The position numbers and the translations under genes were made by a program. From Acetatifactor sp. (GTDB taxonomy: Bacteria > Bacillota > Clostridia > Lachnospirales > Lachnospiraceae), in contig JAFLRM010000023.1 in assembly GCA_022511465.1 (NCBI GenBank), positions 1 through 50,696 on the forward strand: DNA of 50,696 nt, read 5' to 3'. Of the stretch, positions 17,358 through 27,359 are shown piece by piece; the first letter of the stretch is position 1; each line of letters opens with the position of its first letter. The notes below the pieces were generated by a model, which saw only the letters and a program-made list of their open reading frames with translations, was not told the DNA's origin and ran no database searches.

Positions 17358-19784
17358 TTATTGTGCCTTAATCTTCATTGTCAGGGCGATCCTCTTTTTG
17401 GGCACATCCACGCTGATCACCTGCACATCTACGATGTCTCCTACACTTACCGCCTCCAGAGGATGCTTGATATAGCGGTCTGTGATCTGGGAGATGTGCA
17501 CCAGACCATCCTGATGAACTCCAATGTCCACGAAGACACCAAAGTCAATAACATTGCGGACAGTTCCTTTTAGGATCATGCCTGGCTTAAGATCCTTCAT
17601 ATCCAAGACATCGCTTCTTAGGATGGGCCTTGGCATGTCGTCTCTGGGATCACGGGCGGGCTTCTCCAGTTCTCTCAAAATATCCGTCAAAGTGATCTCG
17701 CCGATCCCAAGTTCCTCCGCCAGCTGCTTCTTATCCTTGACGCGTTTCTCTAAGCTGGAAACTGTATCGCCTCCCTTTTCTGTAACACTTGTTATGTTTT
17801 GTTCTGCATTTTTGCTTGGTGCGTTCTTTGCTCCAACCTGACGCTTTCCATCCCGGCCTGCGTCACCGTCCAGCACTACGCCGCCCATAGCCGCCGCCAG
17901 CGCCCTGCCCATGGCGGTGTTGGTGTTGCGCACCTGCACAGTCTGCTGTCTCTTAGGCGGACGATTTTGAGTGGAATTTCTCTGATCCACGGAAGCAGGA
18001 GCCTTTCTGCCCGCCGCCTTGTCCGCAGCAGCCTTTTTCTGTGCCTCCTTCACATCCTCCATAGTCAGACCCAGCTTCTCCAGAAGCTTCTCCGCCGCCT
18101 CATAGGACTCCGGATGTACACTGGTAGCATCCAAAGGATTGTCCCCATCCGGAATGCGCAGGAAACCGGCGCACTGCTCGTAAGCCTTGGGGCCCAGCTT
18201 GGCCACCTTCAAAAGCTGCTTTCTATTGGTAAAGCGACCGTTCTCTTCCCGGTAATCCACAATATTTTTAGCGATAGTCTTGCTGATTCCGGAGATATAG
18301 CCCAAAAGGGAGACGGAGGCGGTGTTCAGATCCACACCCACCTTATTTACGCTGTCCTCCACCACGCCGTTTAAAGCTTCACTTAATTTTTTCTGGTTCA
18401 TGTCATGCTGGTACTGGCCCACACCGATAGACTTGGGATCAATCTTCACCAACTCCGCCAGCGGATCCTGCAGTCTGCGGGCGATAGAGGCCGCGCTTCT
18501 CTGTCCCACGTCAAACTCGGGAAACTCCTCTGTGGCCAACTTGCTGGCAGAATACACGGAGGCCCCTGCCTCGTTGACGATCACATACTGCACCGGCCTG
18601 TCCAGCTCTTTTAAGAGTTCCACGATAACTTGCTCAGACTCCCTGGATGCCGTACCATTTCCCACAGAGATTAAATCTACATTATATTTTTTAATTATTC
18701 TTTTCAGTTCCGCCTTGGACTCCTCCACCTTGTTTTGAGGTGCAGTAGGGTAGATCACCTTGGTGGCCAGCACTTTACCTGTCGCATCCACCACTGCAAG
18801 CTTACAGCCGGTGCGGAACGCGGGGTCCCAACCAAGCACCACCTTGCCGGTGATGGGCGGCTGCAGCAAAAGCTGCTCCAAATTCTTGCCAAAGACGGCG
18901 ATCGCACCGTCCTCGGCCTTTTCCGTCAGCTCATTTCGAATCTCTCTTTCAATAGCGGGTGCTATTAAACGCTCGTAGCTGTCCGCAACCACCGCTTTCA
19001 TCAACGGTGTGGTGTAGGGATTGTCCGAGGTCAGGTTCTTCTTCTCCAGATATTGCAGGATGCGCTCCACCGGCGCATTCACTTTCACGCTCAGCACCTT
19101 CTCCGCCTCCCCCCGGTTCAGTGCCAGCACCCTGTGACCCGCAATCTTCTTCACCGGCTCCTCAAACTGATAGTACATCTCATATACACTCTCCGCCTTC
19201 TCGTCTTTGGCAGTGCTGGTGATGATCCCCTCCTCCACGGTGGCGTTTCGAATATAGGTCCGGTAATCCGCCTCGTCGGAAATACTCTCCGCCAGAATAT
19301 CCTGTGCACCCTGGATAGCTTCCGCCACTGTGGCGACCTCTTTCTCCTCGGAGACATACTTTGCGGCTTCCTCCTCCACAGGTGCCTGTGCATCCTGCGC
19401 TTTGATATACTCTGCCAGCCCTTCCAGTCCTTTCTCCTTGGCTACGCTGGCGCGGGTCTTCCTCTTGGGGCGATAAGGGCGGTAGAGATCCTCCACCAAA
19501 ACCATGGTCTCAGCTGCCAAAATCTTGCTTTTCAGTTCCTCGGTCAACTGGCCCTGCTCCTCGATGCTCTTTAGTACTTGACTCTTTTTCTCCTCCAGCC
19601 CCCGGAGATAATTGAGGCGTTCCCCCAGATCTCTCAGCTGTTCATCGTTCAGAGAACCGGTAGCCTCCTTGCGGTATCGGGAGATAAAGGGAATAGTATT
19701 ACCCTCATCGATCAGCTTCACAGCGGCTTCCACCTGCCATTTCTCCACTTTGAGCTCCTCTTTGATGGTCTGTATAATGTCCAT
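17358..19784 (-). CDS. tex: Tex-family S1 RNA-binding transcription accessory protein
   Basis: RNA-binding accessory protein for transcription. Domains in order: helical Tex N-terminal part with KWQVEAAVKLIDEGNTIPFI (about 18-37), YqgF-like domain near 315-440 (GWDPAFRTGCKLAVVD), helix-hairpin-helix repeats near 490-570 (NTASVSLLGYISGISKTIA), and an S1 domain from about 735 to the end. At 808 residues it is about 85 longer than usual because of a low-complexity basic and Gln/Asn-rich linker at about 585-685. The ATG at 19784 is chosen over 19799 for its GGAGGA site and family-like start MDIIQ. Confidence 0.93.
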   Translation of the reverse strand: MDIIQTIKEELKVEKWQVEAAVKLIDEGNTIPFISRYRKEATGSLNDEQLRDLGERLNYLRGLEEKKSQVLKSIEEQGQLTEELKSKILAAETMVLVEDLYRPYRPKRKTRASVAKEKGLEGLAEYIKAQDAQAPVEEEAAKYVSEEKEVATVAEAIQGAQDILAESISDEADYRTYIRNATVEEGIITSTAKDEKAESVYEMYYQFEEPVKKIAGHRVLALNRGEAEKVLSVKVNAPVERILQYLEKKNLTSDNPYTTPLMKAVVADSYERLIAPAIEREIRNELTEKAEDGAIAVFGKNLEQLLLQPPITGKVVLGWDPAFRTGCKLAVVDATGKVLATKVIYPTAPQNKVEESKAELKRIIKKYNVDLISVGNGTASRESEQVIVELLKELDRPVQYVIVNEAGASVYSASKLATEEFPEFDVGQRSAASIARRLQDPLAELVKIDPKSIGVGQYQHDMNQKKLSEALNGVVEDSVNKVGVDLNTASVSLLGYISGISKTIAKNIVDYREENGRFTNRKQLLKVAKLGPKAYEQCAGFLRIPDGDNPLDATSVHPESYEAAEKLLEKLGLTMEDVKEAQKKAAADKAAGRKAPASVDQRNSTQNRPPKRQQTVQVRNTNTAMGRALAAAMGGVVLDGDAGRDGKRQVGAKNAPSKNAEQNITSVTEKGGDTVSSLEKRVKDKKQLAEELGIGEITLTDILRELEKPARDPRDDMPRPILRSDVLDMKDLKPGMILKGTVRNVIDFGVFVDIGVHQDGLVHISQITDRYIKHPLEAVSVGDIVDVQVISVDVPKKRIALTMKIKAQ

Positions 19785-19870
19785 GCGGTATTCCTCCATA
19801 CTACTTCAAACTTCTTCCCCTATTATAATGGAAAAGGGTGGGGATTTTCAAGGCTGTTTCCTTTTTTCAT

Positions 19871-19899
19871 TTGCTTATTATACAGGAAAGTGGTAATAT
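19871..19899 (+). promoter_or_regulatory. Promoter of the 19962 gene
   Basis: TTGCTT, 17 bases, TAATAT on the plus strand, 62 bases before the start codon and diverging from tex. Confidence 0.6.
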
Positions 19900-19961
19900 A
19901 TAGGAAAAGGACAATGATCAAATGTAGATATGAGCGATCAACACGAAGGAGCCGTACTTTA

Positions 19962-20381
19962 ATGGAATACCAGTCATCTAACAACCCAAATCAATATGAC
20001 AGCCAGAATCAATATAGCAGCTATGGGCAATATAATAACACTCGCAATTCAATAAACAGTTTTGCTGTTGCCTCCATGGTCTGCGGTATTATCTCCATTG
20101 TGTTGTGTTGTACGATCGTATTATCCCTCCCCTTTGCCGCGCTGAGCATTCTCTTTGCAGTGCTTTCCCACCGCAAAGGCAAGAGTTTACCCGGCATGAG
20201 CATTGCCGGCATCTCCACCGGCATTATGAGTCTTATCTTTACATTGTTCATGGTGATCTATGTTTTTGTTCAGCTACCTTTCATGCTGAACGATCCTTAC
20301 TTCCGCCATCGGTTGGATGAGACCTATGAGGAAATGTACGGCATGGACTTTGAAGAGTTTTGGGAGTATTACGGATACTAA
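19962..20381 (+). CDS. DUF4190-like small membrane protein
   Basis: A 139-residue protein with an Asn/Gln/Tyr/Ser-rich N-terminus (about 1-30), two membrane helices (about 33-62 and 78-105) and an acidic, aromatic C-terminus. The arrangement SFAVASMVCGIISIVLCC resembles DUF4190-type membrane proteins of Firmicutes. The frame is open upstream to 19578, but the ATG at 19962 has AAGGAG ten bases before it and a promoter behind it. The function is unknown. Confidence 0.72.
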   Translation: MEYQSSNNPNQYDSQNQYSSYGQYNNTRNSINSFAVASMVCGIISIVLCCTIVLSLPFAALSILFAVLSHRKGKSLPGMSIAGISTGIMSLIFTLFMVIYVFVQLPFMLNDPYFRHRLDETYEEMYGMDFEEFWEYYGY

Positions 20382-20437
20382 ATCTATAAAAACTTAAACG
20401 AGATTTAATTTTATCAAAAGTAAAGGAAGTGAGTATC

Positions 20438-20965
20438 ATGTCAGCATTAAGCCCTATCGGCGGCTCCACCTACGCAGTTGGGTATAGCAGCCCTTACAAC
20501 TACAACACTTTCGGCAATCCCAAGAAGGATGCTCTGGAAGATATTGCCCTGCCCGGCATGAAAGACGAAGAAACTAAAGAGAAAGAGCGACTGGGGATCA
20601 AAGATCCCAGCGAGGAATGCCAGACCTGTAAGAAGCGCAAGTACAAGGACGGTTCCGACGAGATGGTCTCTTTCAAGAATCCCACTCACATCTCACCGGA
20701 GAGTGCGGCTGCGGCTGTACGCGCCCATGAACAGGAGCATGTGTCCAATGCCTATGCAAAGGCTGCCACAGGCAACGGCAAGGTGATCTCTGCCTCCGTG
20801 TCCATCCACACGGCCGTCTGTCCGGAGTGTGGACGCACTTATGTGTCCGGCGGCACCACCCATACACAGATCAAGTATTTCAATGAGGACACTCCCTATC
20901 AAAAGGAATTAAAGTCAGCTGACCGTGCCAAATATGTAGGCATGAATCTGGATAAGGCCGTGTAA
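20438..20965 (+). CDS. SprA-related putative metalloprotease-like protein
   Basis: A 175-residue protein with the zinc-protease-like motif HEQEH at about residues 99-103, preceded by a helix AAAAVRAHEQEHV, and two cysteine pairs (CQTCKK near 54, CPECGR near 128). This matches the SprA-related family, which carries an HExxH motif and is uncharacterised. The ATG at 20438 is preferred to the GTG at 20429 because of spacing from AAAGGA. The N-terminal 25 residues are Ser/Tyr/Gly-rich. Protease activity is an inference from the motif only. Confidence 0.72.
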   Translation: MSALSPIGGSTYAVGYSSPYNYNTFGNPKKDALEDIALPGMKDEETKEKERLGIKDPSEECQTCKKRKYKDGSDEMVSFKNPTHISPESAAAAVRAHEQEHVSNAYAKAATGNGKVISASVSIHTAVCPECGRTYVSGGTTHTQIKYFNEDTPYQKELKSADRAKYVGMNLDKAV

Positions 20966-20986
20966 ACAAACATTGGAGAAGATGTG

Positions 20987-21787
20987 ATGAAGCAATATCA
21001 AACTCGTTCCACATTAAAAAACAACGCAAAAAATTATCTGGATGGTAAGTGGGGCTCTACCGTGCTCCTTATCCTGATCATGCTGGCGATCTCATTGGCA
21101 TTGAGCTATCTTATGTCTTCCATTACCAGCGCAGGAATGATTGCCGCCCTTGTGTCATCCGATTATAGTACCACCTCTTCAATCATGGCAATATCTACTG
21201 TTATTTTATATGTTGCTTCTTTTCTTGTGGCGATATTGAACGGACTATTTACAATGGGATGCTATCTCTTCTATCTCAACATTGTCAGTGGACAGCGCTA
21301 CTCTATTGGCGATCTGTTCTTCGCTTTCCGCGGCAACTTTGGCAAGAATCTGACGGTGATCGTTGCCACAACACTGCCACAGATCGTCTTGATGCTACCC
21401 TATAATGTCTGTTCCTATTTCTTTCAAAGAACTCAAGATTTTATTTGGGTGTTCTTGATGCTGATATTCCTAATCGTGGGCCTTGTGATCTATGTTCCGA
21501 TCGACCTCGCCCTGAGCATGTCTCCCATGTTGCTGTTGGATTTCCCTCAGTACAGCGCAAAGGAAGTTTTGCAACACAGCATACAGATCATGAAAGGGAA
21601 CAAGGGAAGACTGTTCCTTTTGGAACTCAGCTTCATCCCCATATATCTGCTGTGCGCCCTCTCTTTCGCCATCGGATATCTATGGGCGATGCCGTATATG
21701 CAGATGACCTACGTTCTGTTTTATTTGGATCTGATGAACCCACAAGTGATCGAAACCAGTCCCATCTATACTTCGGCAAATGCATAA
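20987..21787 (+). CDS. DUF975 family membrane protein
   Basis: A 266-residue polytopic membrane protein with about six hydrophobic helices. The family pattern is clear: charged start with LKNNAKNYLDGKWG, a GLFTMGCYLFYLNIVSG segment near 90-107, the FRGNFGKN loop, and the C-terminal YMQMTYVLFYLDL near 240-253, all typical of DUF975. It begins 21 bases after the SprA-like gene. A GTG at 20984 is possible, but the ATG at 20987 has better spacing from GGAG. A bidirectional terminator ends the transcript. Confidence 0.82.
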   Translation: MKQYQTRSTLKNNAKNYLDGKWGSTVLLILIMLAISLALSYLMSSITSAGMIAALVSSDYSTTSSIMAISTVILYVASFLVAILNGLFTMGCYLFYLNIVSGQRYSIGDLFFAFRGNFGKNLTVIVATTLPQIVLMLPYNVCSYFFQRTQDFIWVFLMLIFLIVGLVIYVPIDLALSMSPMLLLDFPQYSAKEVLQHSIQIMKGNKGRLFLLELSFIPIYLLCALSFAIGYLWAMPYMQMTYVLFYLDLMNPQVIETSPIYTSANA

Positions 21788-21812
21788 ACAACGAGTGTTT
21801 AAACATGGATAT

Positions 21813-21847
21813 AGCAAAGCCCGGCCAAATTGGTCGGGCTTTTTGCT
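21813..21847. terminator. Bidirectional terminator between DUF975 gene and prfB
   Basis: AGCAAAGCCCGGCC pairs with GGTCGGGCTTTTTGCT around AAAT. T runs on both strands suit the converging DUF975 and prfB genes. Confidence 0.85.
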
Positions 21848-21879
21848 GCAATAAATATAAATAACATGCGTTACCGTCA

Positions 21880-22984
21880 TTATGACTGTGGACCCTTTGC
21901 CACGCTCATCCACTTGAGATAGCCGTTGATCAGGGGATCCAACCCACCGTCCAGCACCGCATCCACATTGCCGGTCTCTACCTCGGTGCGGTGATCCTTC
22001 ACCATAGTGTAAGGCTGAAGCACATAGGAACGGATCTGGTTGCCCCAGCCGATCTCCTTGACTTCCCCGCGAATATCGGAGAGCTTCTCCACATTGGCCT
22101 CCTGTTTCAGCAGATAAAGCTTTGCTTTCAGCATCTGCATTGCCTTGTCCTTGTTCTGGAACTGGCTTCTCTCATTCTGGCACTGCACCACCGTCCCCGT
22201 GGGGATATGGGTGATGCGGACTGCCGAGGAAGTCTTATTGATGTGCTGGCCGCCGGCGCCACTGCTTCGATAGGTGTCAATGCGCAGATCTTTCTCGTCA
22301 ATATCCACGTCAAGATCCTCCTCAATGTCCGGCATAACATCCAGAGACACAAAAGATGTCTGGCGTTTACCCTGTGCATTGAAAGGTGAAATGCGCACAA
22401 GCCGGTGTACCCCCCTCTCAGATTTCAGGTAACCGTAGGCGTTGATTCCGTTGATCTGGAAAGTCACGGACTTAATGCCAGCCTCGTCACCGTCCAGATA
22501 GTCCAGAACCTCCACGCTAAATCCTTTTCGCTCGGCCCATCTGGTGTACATGCGGTACAGCATGCCGCACCAGTCGCAGCTCTCCGTGCCGCCCGCGCCG
22601 GCATTCAAACGCAAGATCGCACTGTTTTTATCATACTCTCCGGAGAGGAGGGTGCCAATGCGCAGTTCCTCGAATTCCGCGATAAAGGCATCCATTTCGC
22701 CGCGAATCTCGGTCACCATGGACTCGTCATTCTCCTCGTTCCCCATCTCGATAAGGGTCAGGATGTCCTCGTACTGTGTGGCAAGTTTGTCAATCTGTTC
22801 CGTGGTATCCTTTAGGTTTTTCAATTCTTTCATCTTTTGGTTGGAGCGGTCGGGGTCGTCCCAGAAGCCGGGCGCCTCCATCTCCATCTCCAGCTCTTCG
22901 ATCCGCTTTACCTTGCTGGCAAGGTCAAAGTGAATCCCTCACTTCCGCTAATGGAGTTTCGTAAGTCAAAATTTCGGTCTTCAT
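21880..22984 (-). CDS. prfB: Peptide chain release factor 2, programmed +1 frameshift
   Basis: Releases finished proteins at UGA and UAA codons. Translation starts at ATG 22984 and reads 19 codons to CTT-TGA at 22930-22925. A +1 shift there (skip T, read GAC) joins the long frame for a 367-residue protein. The shift site has the family's layout, with the SD-like GTGAGGG upstream, CTTTGAC at the slip and the start MKTEILTYETPLAEV. The anticodon-like SPF motif falls at 199-201 and the catalytic GGQ at 244-246, matching RF2. Low RF2 slows reading of the internal TGA and favours the shift, so the gene autoregulates. The long frame alone, starting at 22887, would miss the N-terminus. Confidence 0.96.
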
Positions 22985-23144
22985 CTGATCTAATTCTACC
23001 AATTAACGTCACCTTCTTTCTACATGATATTAGTATTACCCTTTTCAATTGCTTTAATGAAATATATCTTCCCACAGTTCCGGGACAGCCGTCCCTGCCT
23101 AGCCGAAAGGTACTGTATAGACAACTGGGGCATCCGCAACCGAG

Positions 23145-23365
23145 CCCGGAGGCGGTCGTTTCCTCTCCCGGTCTTTTCTGGAGAATGTCAATTTTTCTTA
23201 CAGAGCGAGACAGCAAGCAGGGAAAAATGCCCACGGATGGGCATTTTAGGGCTTATCGGCCACGGATGGCCGTTAAGCCCGACCCGGAAGTTACCTAAGT
23301 CTCCCCGCTCTGTTAGAAAAATGACATTCGGAAGGAGACCGGGAGAGGGAATGACCGCCTGCGGG
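23145..23365. repeat. Large imperfect inverted repeat with two inner hairpins
   Basis: The arms at 23145-23207 and 23306-23365 are roughly four fifths identical by eye when one is reversed and complemented. Between them stand two perfect smaller hairpins, at 23224-23247 and 23249-23280, both with the same loop ACGGAT flanked by C and G runs. The pairing may extend outward to about 23110 and 23400. The gap between secA and prfB is 425 bases and this structure fills most of it. The rest, next to prfB, holds a short GGGAC/GTCCC hairpin (23082-23095). No open frame of coding character is seen. Confidence 0.8.
23224..23247 (-). terminator. Likely secA terminator inside the inverted repeat
   Basis: On the minus strand AAAATGCCC and GGGCATTTT form a perfect stem, followed by one more T and CCC. 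It is the best termination signal downstream of secA. Confidence 0.6.
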
Positions 23366-23409
23366 CGACCCTTGTGGGAATACCATACAGGCGTCCCATA
23401 CGGTGCCCC

Positions 23410-25977
23410 CTACGCCTTCCTTCCACAGCACTGTTTATACTTCTTCCCGCTTCCACAAGGGCAGGGATCGTTGGGATAAACCTTCACATTTTCTCTCTTC
23501 ACAGGCCCTTTGGGCACAGAATCATCCTTGTTGGTTCCTGTCACCTTGGCTACCTGCTCGCGCTCCACCTTCTGCTCCACCTTGATGTGGAAGAGAAGAC
23601 GCACCGTTTCCTCTTTGATGTTCTGGGTCATCTCATCAAACATCTCGTAGCCGCTCATCTTGTACTCCACCACAGGATCGCGCTGTCCGTATGCCTGCAG
23701 ACCGATACCCTGCCGCAGCTGATCCATATCGTCGATGTGATCCATCCACTTGCGGTCGATAACTTTCAAAAGCACCACCCGCTCCAGCTCACGGATCTGC
23801 TCAGGATCGGGGAACTCCGCCTCCTTGCTCTCATAGAGCTTCACGGCCTCCTCTTTCAGCTGTTGCTTCAGACTGTTCTTCTTGGGCTTCTCCACCCGCG
23901 CCGCCGTCACAGGCTGCAGAGGGATGGTTGGCAGAAGCAGGGTGTTCAACTCGTTGAAGTCCCATTCCTCCACGTCGGCATCCTCGTTGATACTGATATC
24001 CACACAGTTCTCGGTGATATCCGTGATCATCTTATAAATATAATCGCGCATGCTCTCGCCGTTTAGCACCTTGCGGCGCTCCTCGTAGATGATATCCCTC
24101 TGCTCGCTCATAACGCGGTCGTACTCCAGCAGATTTTTACGGATGCCAAAGTTGTTGTTCTCAATCTTTTTCTGGGCGGACTCAATGGAGCTGGTTAACG
24201 CCTTATGCTCAATCTCCTGCCCCTCGGGGATGCCCAACGCATTGAAAATATTGATCAAACGCTCGGAACCGAAGAGCCTCATCAGTTCATCCTGCAGGGA
24301 GATGTAGAACTTGGACTCGCCGGGGTCTCCCTGACGTCCGGAACGTCCTCGCAGCTGGTTATCGATCCGCCTGGACTCGTGGCGCTCTGTGCCGATGATC
24401 TTCAAGCCGCCGGCAGCTCTCGCTTCCTCATCCAGCTTGATATCCGTACCACGGCCTGCCATGTTGGTGGCGATGGTGACCGCCCCATGCATACCTGCAT
24501 CCGCCACAATTTCCGCCTCCATCTCGTGGAACTTGGCGTTCAGTACCTTGTGTTGGATGCCTCTCTTGGTCAGCAGACGGCTGACCTCCTCGCTGGACTC
24601 AATGGTGATCGTACCCACCAACACGGGCTGTCCCTTAGCGTGGGCCTCCTCCACCGCATCCACAATTGCTTTCAGCTTCTCCGCCTTAGTTTTGTAAACG
24701 GCATCCTGAAGATCGCTGCGGATCACGGGCATATTGGTGGGGATCTCCACCACGTCCATGCCGTAAATTTCGCGGAACTCGGACTCCTCCGTGAGCGCCG
24801 TACCGGTCATACCGCACTTTTTTTCAAATAAATTAAAGAAATTCTGGAAAGTGATGGTTGCAAGCGTCTTGCTCTCGCGTTTTACCTTCACATGCTCCTT
24901 GGCCTCGATGGCCTGATGCAGACCGTCAGAATAGCGGCGACCGGGCATGATACGGCCGGTAAACTCATCCACTATCAGAACCTGATCGTCTTTCACCACA
25001 TAATCCTGATCGCGGAACATTAGATTATGTGCGCGCAGGGCCAGAATAATATTGTGCTGGATCTCCAGATTCTCCGGGTCGGCATAGTTATCAATATGGA
25101 AGAAACGCTCTACTTTCTCTACACCGGCCGCAGTCAGATTGATGACCTTGTCCTTCTCATTTACAATAAAATCTCCTGTCTCCTCCTGGACAATACCCAT
25201 GATGGCGTCCATCTTGGACAGTTCCTGCATGTCCTCGCCACGCTTCATTTGACGGGCTAACAAGTCGCACATCTCATAGAGCGCAGTCGATTTACCGCTC
25301 TGTCCGGAGATGATCAGAGGGGTTCTGGCCTCATCGATCAGTACCGAATCCACCTCGTCGATAATGCAATAGTGGAGACTCCTCAGCACCAGCTGTTCCT
25401 TATATATGACCATATTGTCGCGCAGATAATCAAATCCCAGTTCGTTGTTGGTCACATAGGTAATATCACAATTATATGCGGCCTGCCTTTCCTCCGAGCT
25501 CATACTGTTCAGCACGACACCGACACTCAGCCCCAGAAAACGGTGCACCTGTCCCATCCACTCCGCGTCACGCTTTGCCAGATAGTCGTTGACAGTGACC
25601 ACATGGACACCCCTGCCCTCCAAAGCGTTCAGATAAGCAGGAAGGGTGGACACCAGCGTCTTACCTTCGCCGGTCTTCATTTCCGCGATACGCCCCTGAT
25701 GCAGAATGATACCGCCTATCAGCTGCACCTGATAGTGCTCCATACTCAGCGCGCGCTTCGCCGCCTCCCTCACAGTGGCAAAGGCCTCCGGAAGCAGATC
25801 ATCCAAGGTCTCTCCCTCCGATAGACGCTTCTTGTACTCCTCCGTCTTGGCGCGAAGCTCCTCGTCGGAGAGCGCCTGCATAGAAGGTCTCAATCCCTCT
25901 ATCTTTTCTACTAAAGGCATGATACGCTTTAATTCTCTGGAGCTGTGCGTACCAAATATTTTCTCAAATGCTTTCAT
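23410..25977 (-). CDS. secA: Preprotein translocase ATPase SecA
   Basis: Motor ATPase that drives secreted proteins through SecYEG. The 855-residue protein has Walker [10 protein letters not shown] near 105, DEVDS-type Walker B ([17 protein letters not shown]), the preprotein cross-linking domain, the second nucleotide-binding half with [11 protein letters not shown] and [11 protein letters not shown], and a C-terminal zinc motif [13 protein letters not shown]. The start is the ATG at 25977 with AAAGGTG upstream; an in-frame codon at 25998 lacks such a site. A typical promoter lies 70-95 bases upstream. It is transcribed toward prfB. Confidence 0.98.
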   Translation of the reverse strand: MKAFEKIFGTHSSRELKRIMPLVEKIEGLRPSMQALSDEELRAKTEEYKKRLSEGETLDDLLPEAFATVREAAKRALSMEHYQVQLIGGIILHQGRIAEMKTGEGKTLVSTLPAYLNALEGRGVHVVTVNDYLAKRDAEWMGQVHRFLGLSVGVVLNSMSSEERQAAYNCDITYVTNNELGFDYLRDNMVIYKEQLVLRSLHYCIIDEVDSVLIDEARTPLIISGQSGKSTALYEMCDLLARQMKRGEDMQELSKMDAIMGIVQEETGDFIVNEKDKVINLTAAGVEKVERFFHIDNYADPENLEIQHNIILALRAHNLMFRDQDYVVKDDQVLIVDEFTGRIMPGRRYSDGLHQAIEAKEHVKVKRESKTLATITFQNFFNLFEKKCGMTGTALTEESEFREIYGMDVVEIPTNMPVIRSDLQDAVYKTKAEKLKAIVDAVEEAHAKGQPVLVGTITIESSEEVSRLLTKRGIQHKVLNAKFHEMEAEIVADAGMHGAVTIATNMAGRGTDIKLDEEARAAGGLKIIGTERHESRRIDNQLRGRSGRQGDPGESKFYISLQDELMRLFGSERLINIFNALGIPEGQEIEHKALTSSIESAQKKIENNNFGIRKNLLEYDRVMSEQRDIIYEERRKVLNGESMRDYIYKMITDITENCVDISINEDADVEEWDFNELNTLLLPTIPLQPVTAARVEKPKKNSLKQQLKEEAVKLYESKEAEFPDPEQIRELERVVLLKVIDRKWMDHIDDMDQLRQGIGLQAYGQRDPVVEYKMSGYEMFDEMTQNIKEETVRLLFHIKVEQKVEREQVAKVTGTNKDDSVPKGPVKRENVKVYPNDPCPCGSGKKYKQCCGRKA

Positions 25978-26045
25978 ATAAAACACCTTTCGCTTCAATA
26001 ACCGATTTGTGTCCTATGGCGCAAATTGCAGACACTTTACAGATT

Positions 26046-26074
26046 ATTGTAACAGATTTAAGGCAGGGTTTCAA
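26046..26074 (-). promoter_or_regulatory. Promoter of secA
   Basis: The minus strand reads TTGAAA, 17 bases, TACAAT, about 70 bases before the secA start. Confidence 0.7.
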
Positions 26075-26232
26075 CACTTGCAGCATTTTAAGTGATTAAC
26101 ATTTTGTAAAAGATATGTGAAAAAACTGCTTTTTTTGTGTAAAACAGTGGATTTGCATAGTTCCATTTTCTGACAGTTTATGTTAAAATAATAATAGTAG
26201 TTTTCATTTTTCTGTAGGGTTGTTGAGACTAT

Positions 26233-27330
26233 ATGAAGAAATTATCTACTTTACAGTTAGTTCCCGGTATGATCGTGGCGGAAAGCGTTTTAAGTTACGA
26301 CCAACAGTTGATCCTATCCAAAGGAACTATTTTAACCGACAAATTGATAACAAAGCTGGATCTATACGGAGTTCTCTTCATTAACATAGAGGACTCCCCG
26401 TCTGCCATGCCTGTAGATCCGGACACTTCCGAAGCAGTCACCCTGCCCGCGGATCTCACCTACTCCGATAAGGTCAAACTCTCCCCCTCTTTCCAGCAGT
26501 TCAAGAAAGATTACGAATTAAACGTAGAATCTTTCAAGACAGCGGTCAACGATGTGGTGGAACGCAACAGCAAGCTGGATGTGGACGCTCTGCTGCACGA
26601 TTGTCTGGAGATCATCGCCTCCGACAAGGGTCAGTTCGGTATTATGGATATGCTGCATAATATGCGTGAATACGATGATTCTACCTTTACCCACTGCCTG
26701 AACGTGGCCTTAATCGCCAACGTGTTCGGCACCTGGTTGAAATGGAGCCCGGAGGAGATTGAGTTGGTCACTACGTGCGGTCTGCTCCACGATATCGGTA
26801 AGCTTTTGGTTCCCTACGCGATCATTGCCAAGCCCGGCAAGCTGTCTGCGGAGGAGTATGCCCAGGTTAAAAAGCATCCTATCTCCGGTTATCAGCTTCT
26901 GCTTGAGCAGGATGTGAACGAGCATGTACTCTATTCCGCCTTGATGCACCATGAGCGCTGTGACGGCACCGGCTACCCCATGCGTCTGGTTGGCAAGCAG
27001 ATTGACCAGTATGCCAGAGTCATTGCTATCGCCGATGTCTATGATGCCATGACGGCAGCCAGAGTATACCGCGGTCCCTTATGTCCTTTTCGCGTCATTG
27101 AGATTTTTGAGACAGAAGGTTTCCAGAAGTACGACGTGGAGTATCTGCTGGTATTTCTGGAGCATGTGGTGAACTCCTACATACAGAATCAATGCCGCCT
27201 AAGCGACGGCCGGGAGGGAACTATTATCGCTGTCAACAAAGACAAACTTTCCAGACCTTTTGTAATTGTGGAAGGCCAATATATCAATCTGGCAGACTAC
27301 GAGGATCTTACTATCACGGAGCTGTTGTAA
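26233..27330 (+). CDS. HD-GYP domain cyclic-di-GMP phosphodiesterase
   Basis: Predicted to hydrolyse cyclic di-GMP. The N-terminal 60 residues resemble DUF3391 (LVPGMIVAESV, LFINIE). The HD-GYP domain spans about 135-310, with metal ligands in HDIGK at 186-190, His215, HH at 239-240 and the hallmark GYP at 247-249. There are no membrane helices, so it is cytosolic. The ribosome site is weak. It diverges from secA across 255 bases and is followed by the pectin methylesterase gene 29 bases downstream, so the two could share a transcript. The C-terminal 55 residues (about 311-365) have no assigned domain. Confidence 0.92.
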   Translation: MKKLSTLQLVPGMIVAESVLSYDQQLILSKGTILTDKLITKLDLYGVLFINIEDSPSAMPVDPDTSEAVTLPADLTYSDKVKLSPSFQQFKKDYELNVESFKTAVNDVVERNSKLDVDALLHDCLEIIASDKGQFGIMDMLHNMREYDDSTFTHCLNVALIANVFGTWLKWSPEEIELVTTCGLLHDIGKLLVPYAIIAKPGKLSAEEYAQVKKHPISGYQLLLEQDVNEHVLYSALMHHERCDGTGYPMRLVGKQIDQYARVIAIADVYDAMTAARVYRGPLCPFRVIEIFETEGFQKYDVEYLLVFLEHVVNSYIQNQCRLSDGREGTIIAVNKDKLSRPFVIVEGQYINLADYEDLTITELL

Positions 27331-27359
27331 ATCATATTTATAAAAAGAGGTCATTTGCC

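Noticed and set aside
19578..19961. Upstream extension of the DUF4190-like gene
   Set aside because: It is antisense to tex, and a promoter plus AAGGAG site place the start at 19962.
22908..23234. 108-codon minus-strand frame across the secA-prfB gap
   Set aside because: It crosses the inverted repeat and the prfB leader in the wrong frame and does not resemble any family; prfB uses a different start and a frameshift.
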